DNA of 64,000 bases from Alistipes sp. Zagget8 (GTDB taxonomy: Bacteria > Bacteroidota > Bacteroidia > Bacteroidales > Rikenellaceae). The translations under genes were made by a program, and so were the position numbers. The stretch spans positions 130,810 through 194,809 of the forward strand of contig MSHJ01000009.1 of NCBI GenBank assembly GCA_001941065.1, read 5' to 3'. Under the pieces are notes generated by a model, which was not told where the DNA came from, did no database searches, and saw only the letters and a list, made by a program, of their open reading frames with translations. The first letter of the stretch is position 1. Every line of letters begins with the position of its first letter. Positions 33,879 through 42,309 of the stretch are shown here, piece after piece.

Positions 33879-35069
33879 ATGTCCGGAGCTATGACCGAAC
33901 AACGTAACAGAATAGCCTCTATCGATGTTTTTCGTGGGCTGACAATGTTCTTCATGCTGTGGGTAAACTCTTTTTGGAGCCTGAGCGAAGTTCCGCACTG
34001 GTTACAGCATGCAGCCCGTGGCGAAGATATGCTGGGTTTTTCGGATACGATCTTTCCGGCGTTTCTCTTTATTATGGGAGCTTCCGTTCCGCTGGCAATC
34101 GGCAGTCGCCGGGCCAAAGGCGATTCGACGATGAAGATCGTGTGGCATATTTTCACGCGAGCTTTTGCTCTGGTGGTCATGGGGCTGCTGACGGTCAATT
34201 TCGGAGACGCCTTTTCGGCTGCCGGAACGGGTCTTTCCCGCGGAAACTATGCGATGCTCATGGTTTTGGGGTTCTTTCTGGTATGGAACGTCTATCCGCG
34301 GACTGAGAGCGTCTGGAAAAAGCGGGGTATTCTGCTGCTGCAATTCTCGGGAGCGGCGCTGCTGGTCTGGCTGGCGGTTATCTTCCGGGGCAGCGACGGG
34401 TCGGGTTTTACCATTCGATGGTGGGGCATCCTGGGACGGATCGGATGGACCTATCTTTTTTGTACACTGGTGTTTCTGGCGGTCGGTAAACGTCTGGCAG
34501 CGCATGTTGTTGTCGTTGCCCTGCTCGTGGCGGGAGCCGTATTGCAGGCATCGGGACTGGTTTCCGGGAGTATCCTGCCCAACCAGTTGACGATCTTCGC
34601 TTTCGGCAGTACGGGCGTCTTGCTTTCGCTGCTTGTCGAACGCTATGCCGATGTCCGGGCTCCGGGTCGTTTCTATCGGATCGCCCTGTTCGTCGGTGCG
34701 GGTATGCTCGCTGCGGGCCTCGTTGCCCATCGTTTCTGGATTGTTTCCAAGCTCGCTGCCACGCCGACCTGGTATTTCTACTGCTGTGCGATCTTCTTTC
34801 CGCTCTTCGCCCTGCTTTACTATCTGACCGATGTGCGGGGACATGCCCGTTGGTTCGCGTGGGTGAAGCCGGCCGGTACGGCGGCGCTGTCGTGCTATGT
34901 GGTGGCTTATGCGTGGAATCCGTTGAAAAACCTGATCTTTTCCGATCCGCTGCTTCGTCCCGAATTTTCGGTCGGGATTCTGGGACTTGTCAATTCGTTC
35001 CTCTACGCGCTGTTGCTCATTTGGACCGTCTGGCTGCTGGGGCGCGGAGGGGTGAGGCTCAAAGTCTGA
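33879..35069 (+). CDS. HGSNAT-like membrane acetyltransferase (DUF5009 family), copy 2
   Basis: A 396-residue polytopic protein beginning directly after the GH18 stop. The start region RIASIDVFRGLTMFFMLWVN and GFSDTIFPAFLFIMGASVPL is the same signature as in copy 1, yet the two are clearly diverged paralogues. About ten helices can be counted. It is the last gene of the PUL and is followed by a strong bidirectional terminator. Transmembrane acetylation of amino sugar ends is inferred from the human enzyme; acyltransfer to other sugars is possible. Confidence 0.82.
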   Translation: MSGAMTEQRNRIASIDVFRGLTMFFMLWVNSFWSLSEVPHWLQHAARGEDMLGFSDTIFPAFLFIMGASVPLAIGSRRAKGDSTMKIVWHIFTRAFALVVMGLLTVNFGDAFSAAGTGLSRGNYAMLMVLGFFLVWNVYPRTESVWKKRGILLLQFSGAALLVWLAVIFRGSDGSGFTIRWWGILGRIGWTYLFCTLVFLAVGKRLAAHVVVVALLVAGAVLQASGLVSGSILPNQLTIFAFGSTGVLLSLLVERYADVRAPGRFYRIALFVGAGMLAAGLVAHRFWIVSKLAATPTWYFYCCAIFFPLFALLYYLTDVRGHARWFAWVKPAGTAALSCYVVAYAWNPLKNLIFSDPLLRPEFSVGILGLVNSFLYALLLIWTVWLLGRGGVRLKV

Positions 35070-35085
35070 TCCGGCAGGGAATGCG

Positions 35086-35118
35086 AAAAGAGGCTGTCTA
35101 TCCCAGACAGCCTCTTTT
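35086..35118. terminator. Bidirectional terminator between the PUL and the phage operon
   Basis: A perfect 14-bp stem (AAAAGAGGCTGTCT at 35086-35099 and its complement at 35105-35118) with a 5-base loop and flanking A/T runs serves both converging units. It touches the stop codon of the muramidase-like gene and is absent next to the left copy of the direct repeat. Confidence 0.92.
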
Positions 35119-35519
35119 TATGTTGTGAACAGTTCCCATCCGCGCCTTATTTCATCCCGGTCGGCGGCCGTGCCGTTCTCCACGCGGGAGATGGCCGCCG
35201 CGACGGGGACCATCGTTGCCGGGTCGAGTGTGTCCAACGCCTCGTCGGGGTCGATGCCCGTGGCGGCGGCCACGGCGCGGATGTAGGCTTCGGTGTGGTT
35301 CTCCGAGGGCGGGGCCCAGCGCGAGATCATCTCCCGGATGGTTTGCAGTCCGTGCCGCACCCGGTAGGTGTGCAGCAGCATAAAGACCGCCCGGTAGCCC
35401 CACGCCAGCGATTCGAACTGCTTGAAAGCCGGATCGCGCGAGGGCCTCACCTCGCCTTTGTAGCGCACTTTCGACTGCCGGATGTTTCCGGGATTACAGT
35501 TCGTAAGCCCCCTACTCAT
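35118..35519 (-). CDS. Phage structural protein P5-like muramidase
   Basis: A 133-residue protein starting MSRGLTNCNPGNIRQSKVRY, the NPGNIR signature of the family annotated as structural protein P5 in Bacteroidota phages and prophages, thought to be a small virion-associated or lytic muramidase. Its first codons overlap the upstream holin-like gene by 8 bases, so the two form a lysis pair. The last 19 codons lie in the 52-bp repeat shared with 15548-15599. The tail ends FTT here and FAG in the fragment. Confidence 0.75.
   Translation of the reverse strand: MSRGLTNCNPGNIRQSKVRYKGEVRPSRDPAFKQFESLAWGYRAVFMLLHTYRVRHGLQTIREMISRWAPPSENHTEAYIRAVAAATGIDPDEALDTLDPATMVPVAAAISRVENGTAADRDEIRRGWELFTT
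35127..35178 (+). repeat. Right copy of the 52-bp direct repeat bracketing the PUL
   Basis: Matches 15548-15599 at 50 of 52 positions in the same orientation. It lies within the 3' end of the intact muramidase-like gene, whereas the left copy is the detached 3' end. Confidence 0.85.
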
Positions 35520-35937
35520 CGCCTGCCTCCTTCCGGATGCGGCGGTGCACGTAGCGGCGCAGCCAGCGGAACAGCGGGGCGTCGGAGAGCTGTGCGGCGT
35601 TCTCGAGGAACGACCACAGCTCCACCCCGCAGGTGAATCCCGTGAGGAGTTTCGCTACGTTCAGCTGCATGAAATCAAGCACACAACTGTCGATCAGCCA
35701 GGCCATCGAGATGGCCGTGACTGCCAGCGTGAGCTTGACCACCGTGCGCCACGCCTTGCAGCTTTCGAAATACCACGCGCGGCCTTCGCGGCGGGCCGAG
35801 GCGCGGTCGGCGGCCACGCCCGAGAGAAAGTCGATGCCGATGAAGACCACGGTGGTCGCCACCAGCGGCCCGATCGGGGCGAACAGGGCGGCGATCCCCG
35901 CCGCCGCGCCGCTAATGAATCTGAACAAAGCCTCCAT
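35512..35937 (-). CDS. Phage holin-family protein
   Basis: A 141-residue protein with two or three hydrophobic segments (FISGAAAGIAALFAPIG, LVATTVVFIGIDFLSGVAAD, LTLAVTAISMAWLIDSCVL), the layout of the Bacteroidota phage holin family (phage_holin_4-like, with FIGIDFLSGV). It should permeabilise the inner membrane for the muramidase encoded next. Start at 35937 (MEALFRF) is taken since the frame upstream overlaps the DUF6712 gene and is Arg/Pro-rich noise. Overlaps by 26 bases with the gene before it. Confidence 0.78.
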   Translation of the reverse strand: MEALFRFISGAAAGIAALFAPIGPLVATTVVFIGIDFLSGVAADRASARREGRAWYFESCKAWRTVVKLTLAVTAISMAWLIDSCVLDFMQLNVAKLLTGFTCGVELWSFLENAAQLSDAPLFRWLRRYVHRRIRKEAGDE

Positions 35938-36385
35938 CGGTCGTGCAGCGGTTGAGGATGTCGTTTTCGGGGTCGTATTCCGGGAATTCGTTCCGGTGCG
36001 TGCGGAGATGCTCCGCGGCACGGCGCAGCAGCGTCCGGGCCTGTGCCCGCAGGCTTCGCCGCAGGGTGCGGAGCGCCGTCTCGGCGGCGGGCTGTCCGTA
36101 GGCGGTCTTCGGGGCCGAGGTGCCGCATTGGCCGGTGCGGATGTCGAGCCGCGGCTGGACGGCGAGGCGGGTGAACAGGGCCGCCGGGGCCGCGAGGTAT
36201 CCGTCGCGGAATTCGGGATAGGCACCCGCGAGGAGTTTTTCGTAGAGCGCCTGCCCGACGACCGGGACGATGTGGCGCTGTTCGGCCCCGGCGATGTCGG
36301 CTTCGGCGACGGTCTGCGGCGGCAGCTGCTCCCCGTCGCCGAAAGCGAGGCGCAGGACTTGCAGGGGTGTGATGAGGGTTTTCAT
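35912..36385 (-). CDS. DUF6712-like phage head-completion protein
   Basis: A 157-residue helical protein (MKTLITPLQVLRLAFGDGEQ, then AEQRHIVPVVGQALYEKLLA) resembling the DUF6712 family that sits beside portal genes in Bacteroidota phages, probably a head-tail adaptor. It overlaps the portal gene by 4 bases and the holin gene by 26 bases. Assignment rests on context plus the N-terminal motif. Confidence 0.6.
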   Translation of the reverse strand: MKTLITPLQVLRLAFGDGEQLPPQTVAEADIAGAEQRHIVPVVGQALYEKLLAGAYPEFRDGYLAAPAALFTRLAVQPRLDIRTGQCGTSAPKTAYGQPAAETALRTLRRSLRAQARTLLRRAAEHLRTHRNEFPEYDPENDILNRCTTDGGFVQIH

Positions 36386-37608
36386 TCGATACTTTTTATA
36401 TTGTACTTGGTGATTTCCGAGAGGAAAGCCTGTTGTTTCGGGTCCTCCGGGTCGTAGTCGAGTCCGTCGGCCTTGCGGGCTTCCCAGACCTTCATGTAGA
36501 TGGGTTTCGAACGGGTCGGCGGGCGGTTGACGATCTGCAGCGACGCGGTGTCGATGCCGAGCACCGAGGCGACGACGGCGCGAATCGGCTCGGTGAGTTC
36601 GGTCTGCTCGGCCAGGATCACCGTGTTGAGCGCCACCTCGTATTCGTGGAGGATGCGCTCGGCGCTGAATCCCGCGGCATAGTCCAGTCCGCTCAGGGTC
36701 CGGAACCACGAGTGGGCCACGACGATGTCCCCGACGGCCTGTTCGTGCAGCGCCTGCCAGTCGCCTTCGTTCTGCGCGGCGATGGGAATGAAGCGTGAAT
36801 TGTCGTCTTCGCCCCCGTCGCGGATGACGAACATCACCTGCCCGGGGTTCCCGGCGAATTTCTGCTCGGCGAGCCGCACGATGCGCTCGGCTTCGGCCTC
36901 GTTGTCCGCCGACGAATCGAGCATCATCACGCCCGACAGCTGGAACGAGTTGTCCAGCCGCGAGATGTTCCAGCGGTCGGTTTTCCAGGCGATGGCCGAG
37001 ACGCTGAATCCCGCGATGTAGGGCGGCACGCCGTAGTGTTCGAACATCGGTTCGTAATCCTTGTAGTGGACGATCGACCGCTGTGTGCCGTCCTCCTGCC
37101 GTTCGAACTGCGGATAGAGGGGCAGCGACCGCGCTTCGGCGGGTTTGAACGCCGCCCAGTCGTGGTGCAGCAGGATGTGCTCCGAGTCGCGGGCCACGCG
37201 GCAGCGCGAGGCGTCCTGGTGGTAGAGCGACAGAAAGGTGTGTCCGTCGTCGGTGACGATTTCGAGGAATGCGTTTCCGAACAGCGACTTGTCGAAGGCC
37301 AGCTTGTTGAGCACCTGCCTCAGGCTCTCGCCGCTGCCGTTCACGCGCCGGACGAACGCCGCCAGCAGCGGTTCCCGGGCCTCGTCGCAGGTGAATCCCT
37401 TGCCGGAGATGTAGTCGGCCTTGTCGTTGATGATGCGGCGGTGGGTCGTCGAGCGGCGTGCCATCAGGGCCAGCGCCGCCGGGAAGAGGTTGTCGTCGCC
37501 CCAGCGCCAGAATTTGTCGCTCTCGACCCGCGCCGTTCCCAGCGCGAAGTAGGGGTCCGTGCGGTTGGCGACCCCCACGGCTGTTTTGATTTTTTTCGCT
37601 TTGCTCAT
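36382..37608 (-). CDS. Phage portal protein
   Basis: A 408-residue protein with portal features: KADYISGKGFTCDE near residue 65, LAFDKSLFGNAFLEIVTDDG near 105, VHYKDYEPMFEHYGVPPY near 180, and a long C-terminal helix region with RILHEYEVALNTVILAEQTE. Portals form the dodecameric DNA channel at one vertex of the capsid. No terminase gene is found on either side, which is unusual. It is separated from the capsid gene by a 72-base gap with a GC-rich hairpin. Confidence 0.8.
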   Translation of the reverse strand: MSKAKKIKTAVGVANRTDPYFALGTARVESDKFWRWGDDNLFPAALALMARRSTTHRRIINDKADYISGKGFTCDEAREPLLAAFVRRVNGSGESLRQVLNKLAFDKSLFGNAFLEIVTDDGHTFLSLYHQDASRCRVARDSEHILLHHDWAAFKPAEARSLPLYPQFERQEDGTQRSIVHYKDYEPMFEHYGVPPYIAGFSVSAIAWKTDRWNISRLDNSFQLSGVMMLDSSADNEAEAERIVRLAEQKFAGNPGQVMFVIRDGGEDDNSRFIPIAAQNEGDWQALHEQAVGDIVVAHSWFRTLSGLDYAAGFSAERILHEYEVALNTVILAEQTELTEPIRAVVASVLGIDTASLQIVNRPPTRSKPIYMKVWEARKADGLDYDPEDPKQQAFLSEITKYNIKSIE

Positions 37609-37635
37609 GGCGTTGTTTCGGATTCGGGGCCGCGG

Positions 37636-37664
37636 CGGCCCGCAGGGCGGTTCCCTGCGGGTGC
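37636..37664. other. GC-rich hairpin between capsid and portal genes
   Basis: A 9-bp perfect stem (CCCGCAGGG at 37639-37647 and CCCTGCGGG at 37653-37661) lies in the only gap between capsid and portal genes. There is no T run, so it more likely lowers downstream expression or protects the capsid mRNA end than terminates. Confidence 0.6.
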
Positions 37665-37680
37665 GCGACCCCGGTTCGGG

Positions 37681-38658
37681 TTACTGTCTGTAGGCGTAGG
37701 TGATCAGGTTTCCGTCGAGAATCTGGCTGCCGGCCATGAATACCGCGCGCTGGCGGTTCTCCATCTCGTCGGGGTTATACCACATGCGCACCTCGTTGCC
37801 GGGCATGTCGGCCGTGTTTACCGCCAGCACGAGGTTACGGCGGTCGGTGAGCATGCCGAACGACTGGTGGAAGGAGCTTCCCGCGAGGTAGCCGCCCAGC
37901 CGGACATCGATGACCGGGATTCCGTGGTAGGCGAGGGTCCCGCGTCCGTTCACCGCGTCGGTGTAGGCGGCGTCGGCGCCCTTCGAGTCGAGGTATTTCT
38001 CGTAGAGGTGGCAAAGGTCCGAGGTGACGAAGAAGGCCAGCTGTCCGTCGGCCTTGAGGTCCTGGACGCGCAGGTCGGCTTTGTTCCACAGCTTGTCGAA
38101 CAGCTCCACGACGTAGGCCGGATCGTTGAGCGCCGACTCCTGGTAGGTGAAATTGTAGATGATGTCGTCGGTGACCTGGGCCGAAATCTGCTTCAGGAAG
38201 CCGTCGAAGGTGTTGTAACCCGATGCGGCGGACGTGTCGCCGACCCACATCGTGGCGCGGATGTTCTCCGCGAGGGCCTGTCGGAAGAGCGCCGTCTCGG
38301 CCTGTTCGAGGTCGGTGCCCGAGAGATCGTCCATATTGACGTTGGCCAGCGCCGTGATCTTTTCGTAAACCATCGAGAAGTAGTCCGCGGCCGAAAATCC
38401 CAGCTCGGCCTTCACGCGGCTGAGGTTGACGGTCTTTTCGTACTTGACCGCCGGGGCGCCTCCCGTCCAGCCCGAGGAGGTGAATTTCTGGAGGATGTTG
38501 CGCTGTCCGTCCCAGAGCTGGATGTGCGTGGGCTGGGGCATGTTGTAGAGCACGCGCACGCCGAGTTCCTGGGCCGACTGTCCGGTCAGCATCGGGCGGA
38601 AAAAGATACTTTCGAGGTCGGTGCCGGTGTACTGTTTCGAATTTTCAAGATAGGTCAT
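37681..38658 (-). CDS. Phage major capsid protein
   Basis: A 325-residue protein in the position and of the size of an HK97-fold capsid subunit. It opens MTYLENSKQYTGTDLESIFF, contains a long helix-forming region (GTDLEQAETALFRQALAENI) and ends with RQRAVFMAGSQILDGNLITYAY. The neighbouring portal and ClpP-like protease support the call. Start at 38658 is used because the longer open frame runs back into unrelated, Arg/Pro-rich sequence and a repeat. The fold is inferred. Confidence 0.68.
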   Translation of the reverse strand: MTYLENSKQYTGTDLESIFFRPMLTGQSAQELGVRVLYNMPQPTHIQLWDGQRNILQKFTSSGWTGGAPAVKYEKTVNLSRVKAELGFSAADYFSMVYEKITALANVNMDDLSGTDLEQAETALFRQALAENIRATMWVGDTSAASGYNTFDGFLKQISAQVTDDIIYNFTYQESALNDPAYVVELFDKLWNKADLRVQDLKADGQLAFFVTSDLCHLYEKYLDSKGADAAYTDAVNGRGTLAYHGIPVIDVRLGGYLAGSSFHQSFGMLTDRRNLVLAVNTADMPGNEVRMWYNPDEMENRQRAVFMAGSQILDGNLITYAYRQ

Positions 38659-38821
38659 GGATTCGTTGTTTTTAAATGTTTGTTGAATTTGGTTGTTTGT
38701 TTTGCCGTTGGGGACGGATGTTGCCAGACCTCTTTTTTTATGTCGACAATCCCTCCAAACCTCCCTTTGAGAAGGGAGGCTTCCCTTCGGCAAATTTTCA
38801 TTTTTAATTGCGTTTCCTCGA
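38659..38821. other. 163-base gap before the capsid gene with a hairpin repeat
   Basis: The gap holds a perfect 8-bp stem (CCTCCCTT at 38760-38767 and AAGGGAGG at 38772-38779) with flanking CCCTCC-type bases, plus an A-rich stretch next to the capsid start. It gives the capsid mRNA a structured leader of its own, in contrast to the overlapping genes elsewhere in the operon. Confidence 0.5.
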
Positions 38822-39694
38822 TTATCCGCGGAATCGCCTTGCGTCTTCGGCATAGGCGCGTTCGTTGGCCGAGCGGACCGTGTCGCCGTACGAGGGGTCC
38901 TCGCGGGGCTGTGTGATGGTTGCCCCGACGCGCTGCCGGGCTTCGTCCGCCGCGACGGCCGAACGCCGCTGAAGGGCCCGCACCTCCTCCTCGAAATGGA
39001 AGACATTGCGGTCGGAGGGCCTTTCCGCACCGGACCGCAGGCCGATGCCGGCGAGCAGGCGTTCCCAGCCCCGGGCGATGTTCTGCGTCAGCGAGGGTGC
39101 CGACTGTTCCGCCGCTTCGACCACCTTGTCGGCGAGCCCCGCCGCGACAGCCTCCTCGGGCGACAGCCAGCGGCCGTTGCCGTTGTTCTCGGCCATCAGG
39201 GTTTCGAACTCCGCGGCCGGGCGTCCCGAACGGGCGGCGTAAACCGATGCGATGCGCTTGTCGGTTTGGTGCAGGAGGTCGAGCCTGCCGGCGAGTTCCG
39301 CGGCATTGCCCTCGGTCGCGCAGACCGCCGTGTGGATCAGGTAGAGGGCGTTTGCCGAGATTTCGCGGCATCCCTCCGACGCCGCCTGCGCGATGATCGT
39401 CGCGGCCGACGCCGTGTAGCCGTAGCAGCGGGTGGTGATGCGTGCCGGGAGCTGCCGCAGGGCGTCGTGGATCAGCAGCGCGTCGTTCACGTCGCCGCCC
39501 GTCGAGCGGATGTTGACCACCACCTCGGGGGCTTCGATTCCGGCGATGCGCTGCAGGGCCCCGCTGAAGCGTTCGTAGGTCGCCACCCGCGCTTCGGGGT
39601 CGTCGAACTGCCACTCCTCGGGGATGCCGATAGTCCCTTCGATGTCGATCTGGCAGACCTCGGCTGAATTGTTGATTTGGATTTCCGATTTCAT
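38822..39694 (-). CDS. ClpP-like phage head maturation protease
   Basis: A 290-residue serine protease of the ClpP/SppA clan. VVNIRSTGGDVNDALLIHDA near residue 60 is the strand and helix before the active site, GYTASAATIIAQAAS near 90-104 carries the catalytic Ser, and LYLIHTAVCA near 114 the His. Such enzymes process capsid and scaffold in phages of this type. The last 100 residues (HFEEEVRALQRRSAVAAD) are helical and could be a fused scaffold. Four bases separate it from the next gene upstream. Confidence 0.82.
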   Translation of the reverse strand: MKSEIQINNSAEVCQIDIEGTIGIPEEWQFDDPEARVATYERFSGALQRIAGIEAPEVVVNIRSTGGDVNDALLIHDALRQLPARITTRCYGYTASAATIIAQAASEGCREISANALYLIHTAVCATEGNAAELAGRLDLLHQTDKRIASVYAARSGRPAAEFETLMAENNGNGRWLSPEEAVAAGLADKVVEAAEQSAPSLTQNIARGWERLLAGIGLRSGAERPSDRNVFHFEEEVRALQRRSAVAADEARQRVGATITQPREDPSYGDTVRSANERAYAEDARRFRG

Positions 39695-39697
39695 AAT

Positions 39698-39958
39698 TTA
39701 GTTCTTGTAATTGGTGTAAAACGCGTTACGCGCCTTTTCGTAGGAACAGCAGTATTTCCTGGCAGCGGCCTCCAGCGCCTCGCAGCGGGAGACTCCCTCG
39801 CGTTCGAGCCGCCGCACCTCGTTGCGGATGGCCTGCCGTTCGCAGTCCCGGCGGCTGATAAGCCCCAGTTCGAACAGCCGCTGCACGGCTTCCGCTGTTC
39901 CGAGCCCCCTCACCTCGCGGAGCGCCGTTTCGGCCAGCATTTCGTCGTGGCGTGTCAT
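39698..39958 (-). CDS. Small helical phage protein of unknown function
   Basis: An 86-residue charged helical protein. The second half (GVSRCEALEAAARKYCCSYE) could form a helix-turn-helix, reminiscent of small regulators or terminase small subunits, but the match is weak. It overlaps the stop-side of the 783-residue gene by 1 base (ATG/TGA type coupling). No function is assigned. Confidence 0.5.
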   Translation of the reverse strand: MTRHDEMLAETALREVRGLGTAEAVQRLFELGLISRRDCERQAIRNEVRRLEREGVSRCEALEAAARKYCCSYEKARNAFYTNYKN

Positions 39959-42309
39959 CAGTCCTCCGTCAGTCGGTTGAACGTACAGCGCACCGAGGCT
40001 TTTTGGGGATCGTAGTCGCCGACGGCGTGCAGCGCGGCCCGGACCACGCCCGCCCCGGTGTCGATGCGGAAGACCGAACGGATGTCCGGAGCTCCCGTTC
40101 CGGGCGAGAAGAGCGCCTCGAACTCGTGGGGTGCGAGCCTCAGCGAGAGGGTGATGCGTTCGCGCGAGGCCTCCCGGCGTACCTGCCGGTCGTAGTAGCG
40201 GTGCAGCCCCTCCTGCCCGTCGCGGTCCTCGAAACAGAGCGTGAACCCCTCGTCCCCCGCGAGGTGGAACGCCGCTAACGGATACTCGGCCTGCCCCGAG
40301 GGATAGCCCCAGCGTTCGCCCGCGGGCAGCGGACGCATTCCGGCATAGCGGACGATCCGGGGCGTGAATCCGCTGCCGTCTTCCTCCGCATCGTCGCGGT
40401 CGCCGACCCGGAGGATCAGCGCCGACGGGGCGTTGAGGTAGTGCCCTGCGTCGCTGAGCGAGGGGGCGAACAGCGGGTTGCGCTCCACTTTTTCACCCTG
40501 CAAGGCGGCGTAGGAGCCGGTTTCGAAGCTCCATGCCCCCAGCGGCGACTCCTTCCCGGCGTCGAAGCGCGTCACGGCTCCGTCGCCGTCCCGATAGCGC
40601 CAGGTCCGCATCTCGTGAATCTCCGGGGCGATTTCCTGCCGTTCGACGGGCTGTGAAAAGTCCGTCCTGCGGCTCCAGTCCACCTCGGGTCCCGCTCCGA
40701 AAAACGCCTCTTCGGGTTCGATCCACACCGTCCGCGTCGCCTCCTCGGTGTAGAACCGCAGGTTGAAGAGGTGCGCCAGCGCTTCGAGCAGCTCCGCCTG
40801 CCGGATGCGGTGCTGCGCCACGTCGGCGAAGGCGATCCGCGACCCGAACCCGGGACCCGATAGGAAACGGGGGCGCAGCGAGCACTCCTTGTGCAGCGTC
40901 AGCGACATCCCCTCCTCGGCCCCCGCGAAATAGATCAGGTTGAAATACTTGGGCGACTGCGGCGAGACGCTCTCGGCGACCGTGCGGAGCCGCACTTCGA
41001 CGACGGTTTCGCCCTCCTCGCCGACATACCCGTTGTAGAGCGCCCAGTCCCCGGCATAGGGCACCCACTGCGACCCGCTGCGGACCAGCAGCGCCGGTTG
41101 GGCGACCGTCCCCGATGCCGGGGTCGTGACCTGCGCCGAGCGGGCCGCGAAATCGGTCCACACGGTGCCTGCCGTGCCGTTGCGGGTGTAGGTCAGGCGG
41201 TACTGCGTTCCTGCGACGTGGTTGAAGACCAGCGCCCGGTAAGTGAAATTCGGGACGATCTCCCCGCGGAGGTCCTTGTAGCGGTTGGCCAGTTCGAACC
41301 GGAATTCCGATCCCGGTCCGAGGTAGATCGTGTCGAAGCCCTTGAGACGGGTGCGGGAGACGATGCGGTGGGCAGAGGTGTATTTCAGGTAGTACTCGAA
41401 CCCGACGTTGACCTCCGCGGGCGGCGTGAAGACGATCTTTCCGTTGTCCGCCGAGAAACAGTTGCCGTTATTGTAGAGTCCGCTGACGGCCTCTCCGTCG
41501 GCATCGATGCTCTGCGGCGTGGCCGTGTCGACGATGTTGCCCACCGTGTTGGCGATCGCCTTGGGGTTGGCCGCTACCCGCCCCAGCTCGTTGGCCGTCG
41601 CTGTCGAGGGAGCCAGCCTCCGGGCCGCGAAGCCCATGCGGTTGGTCGCCGCCGTGGTGTCGCGTGAGGAGTAGGCTCCGCTCATGTAGAGCGAGCGGAA
41701 GAATTCCGACTCCAGAAAGCGGCTCTTCACGCTGTAACCCGCTTCGTGGAAAATCTGCCCGACGAGCGTGGCGATGTGCAGGAACGGGTGGTAGTCGTCC
41801 ACCGAGAGCAGGCGCTCGGCCGGGAGCAGGTCCTGCGAGCTGTTCTGCTGTTCGTACTCGTCACGGTGAATGGGGAAGAATTTCACGGGCGAAGCGTCCG
41901 TCCAGCTTTCGAAGACCGTCGTCGGCGTCAGCTCCGCCTGCCAGGCCACGCCCAGCGCGGAAAACATCCTGCGGGCGGCATTCCCGGCCCACCCGGCCCC
42001 TCCGTCGCGGATTTCGAGCGTGTATCCCGCTTCCGACGCGGCCAGCAGCCGCACCGTTCCGCCGATCAGCGTCGACCCCTCCGCCGTCAGTTCCGCCGTG
42101 TGAAGCGCGGCGTTGAAGCGTTCGGCGGCATGGGGGTCCCCGGCGAAGGCGACCGCGGCGTCGTTGCGGGGCGTCGCCGGTATCGTGATTTTCAGCGACC
42201 GCCCTTCGCGGCAGGCCTCCGGACCGGCCAGCTTCGCGGCGTCGTAACCGGGTACGGCGACGGCCTTTGCGCCCAGGTCGCAGGGGCGTCTGTCGATCCT
42301 CAGTTCCAT
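39958..42309 (-). CDS. Large phage structural protein (tail or baseplate-like), unknown family
   Basis: A 783-residue protein without signal peptide. It starts with a short beta-rich region (MELRIDRRPCDLGAKAVAVP) followed by SLKITIPATPRNDAAVAFA, resembling the opening domain of baseplate hub-type proteins in Bacteroidota phages, and has a mid-part rich in aromatic beta strands. The family is not recognised with certainty. Its size, cysteine-poor composition and place upstream of the protease, portal and capsid genes suggest a tail-tip or baseplate component. The 10-base overlap with the preceding gene suggests coupled translation. Confidence 0.5.
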   Translation of the reverse strand: MELRIDRRPCDLGAKAVAVPGYDAAKLAGPEACREGRSLKITIPATPRNDAAVAFAGDPHAAERFNAALHTAELTAEGSTLIGGTVRLLAASEAGYTLEIRDGGAGWAGNAARRMFSALGVAWQAELTPTTVFESWTDASPVKFFPIHRDEYEQQNSSQDLLPAERLLSVDDYHPFLHIATLVGQIFHEAGYSVKSRFLESEFFRSLYMSGAYSSRDTTAATNRMGFAARRLAPSTATANELGRVAANPKAIANTVGNIVDTATPQSIDADGEAVSGLYNNGNCFSADNGKIVFTPPAEVNVGFEYYLKYTSAHRIVSRTRLKGFDTIYLGPGSEFRFELANRYKDLRGEIVPNFTYRALVFNHVAGTQYRLTYTRNGTAGTVWTDFAARSAQVTTPASGTVAQPALLVRSGSQWVPYAGDWALYNGYVGEEGETVVEVRLRTVAESVSPQSPKYFNLIYFAGAEEGMSLTLHKECSLRPRFLSGPGFGSRIAFADVAQHRIRQAELLEALAHLFNLRFYTEEATRTVWIEPEEAFFGAGPEVDWSRRTDFSQPVERQEIAPEIHEMRTWRYRDGDGAVTRFDAGKESPLGAWSFETGSYAALQGEKVERNPLFAPSLSDAGHYLNAPSALILRVGDRDDAEEDGSGFTPRIVRYAGMRPLPAGERWGYPSGQAEYPLAAFHLAGDEGFTLCFEDRDGQEGLHRYYDRQVRREASRERITLSLRLAPHEFEALFSPGTGAPDIRSVFRIDTGAGVVRAALHAVGDYDPQKASVRCTFNRLTED

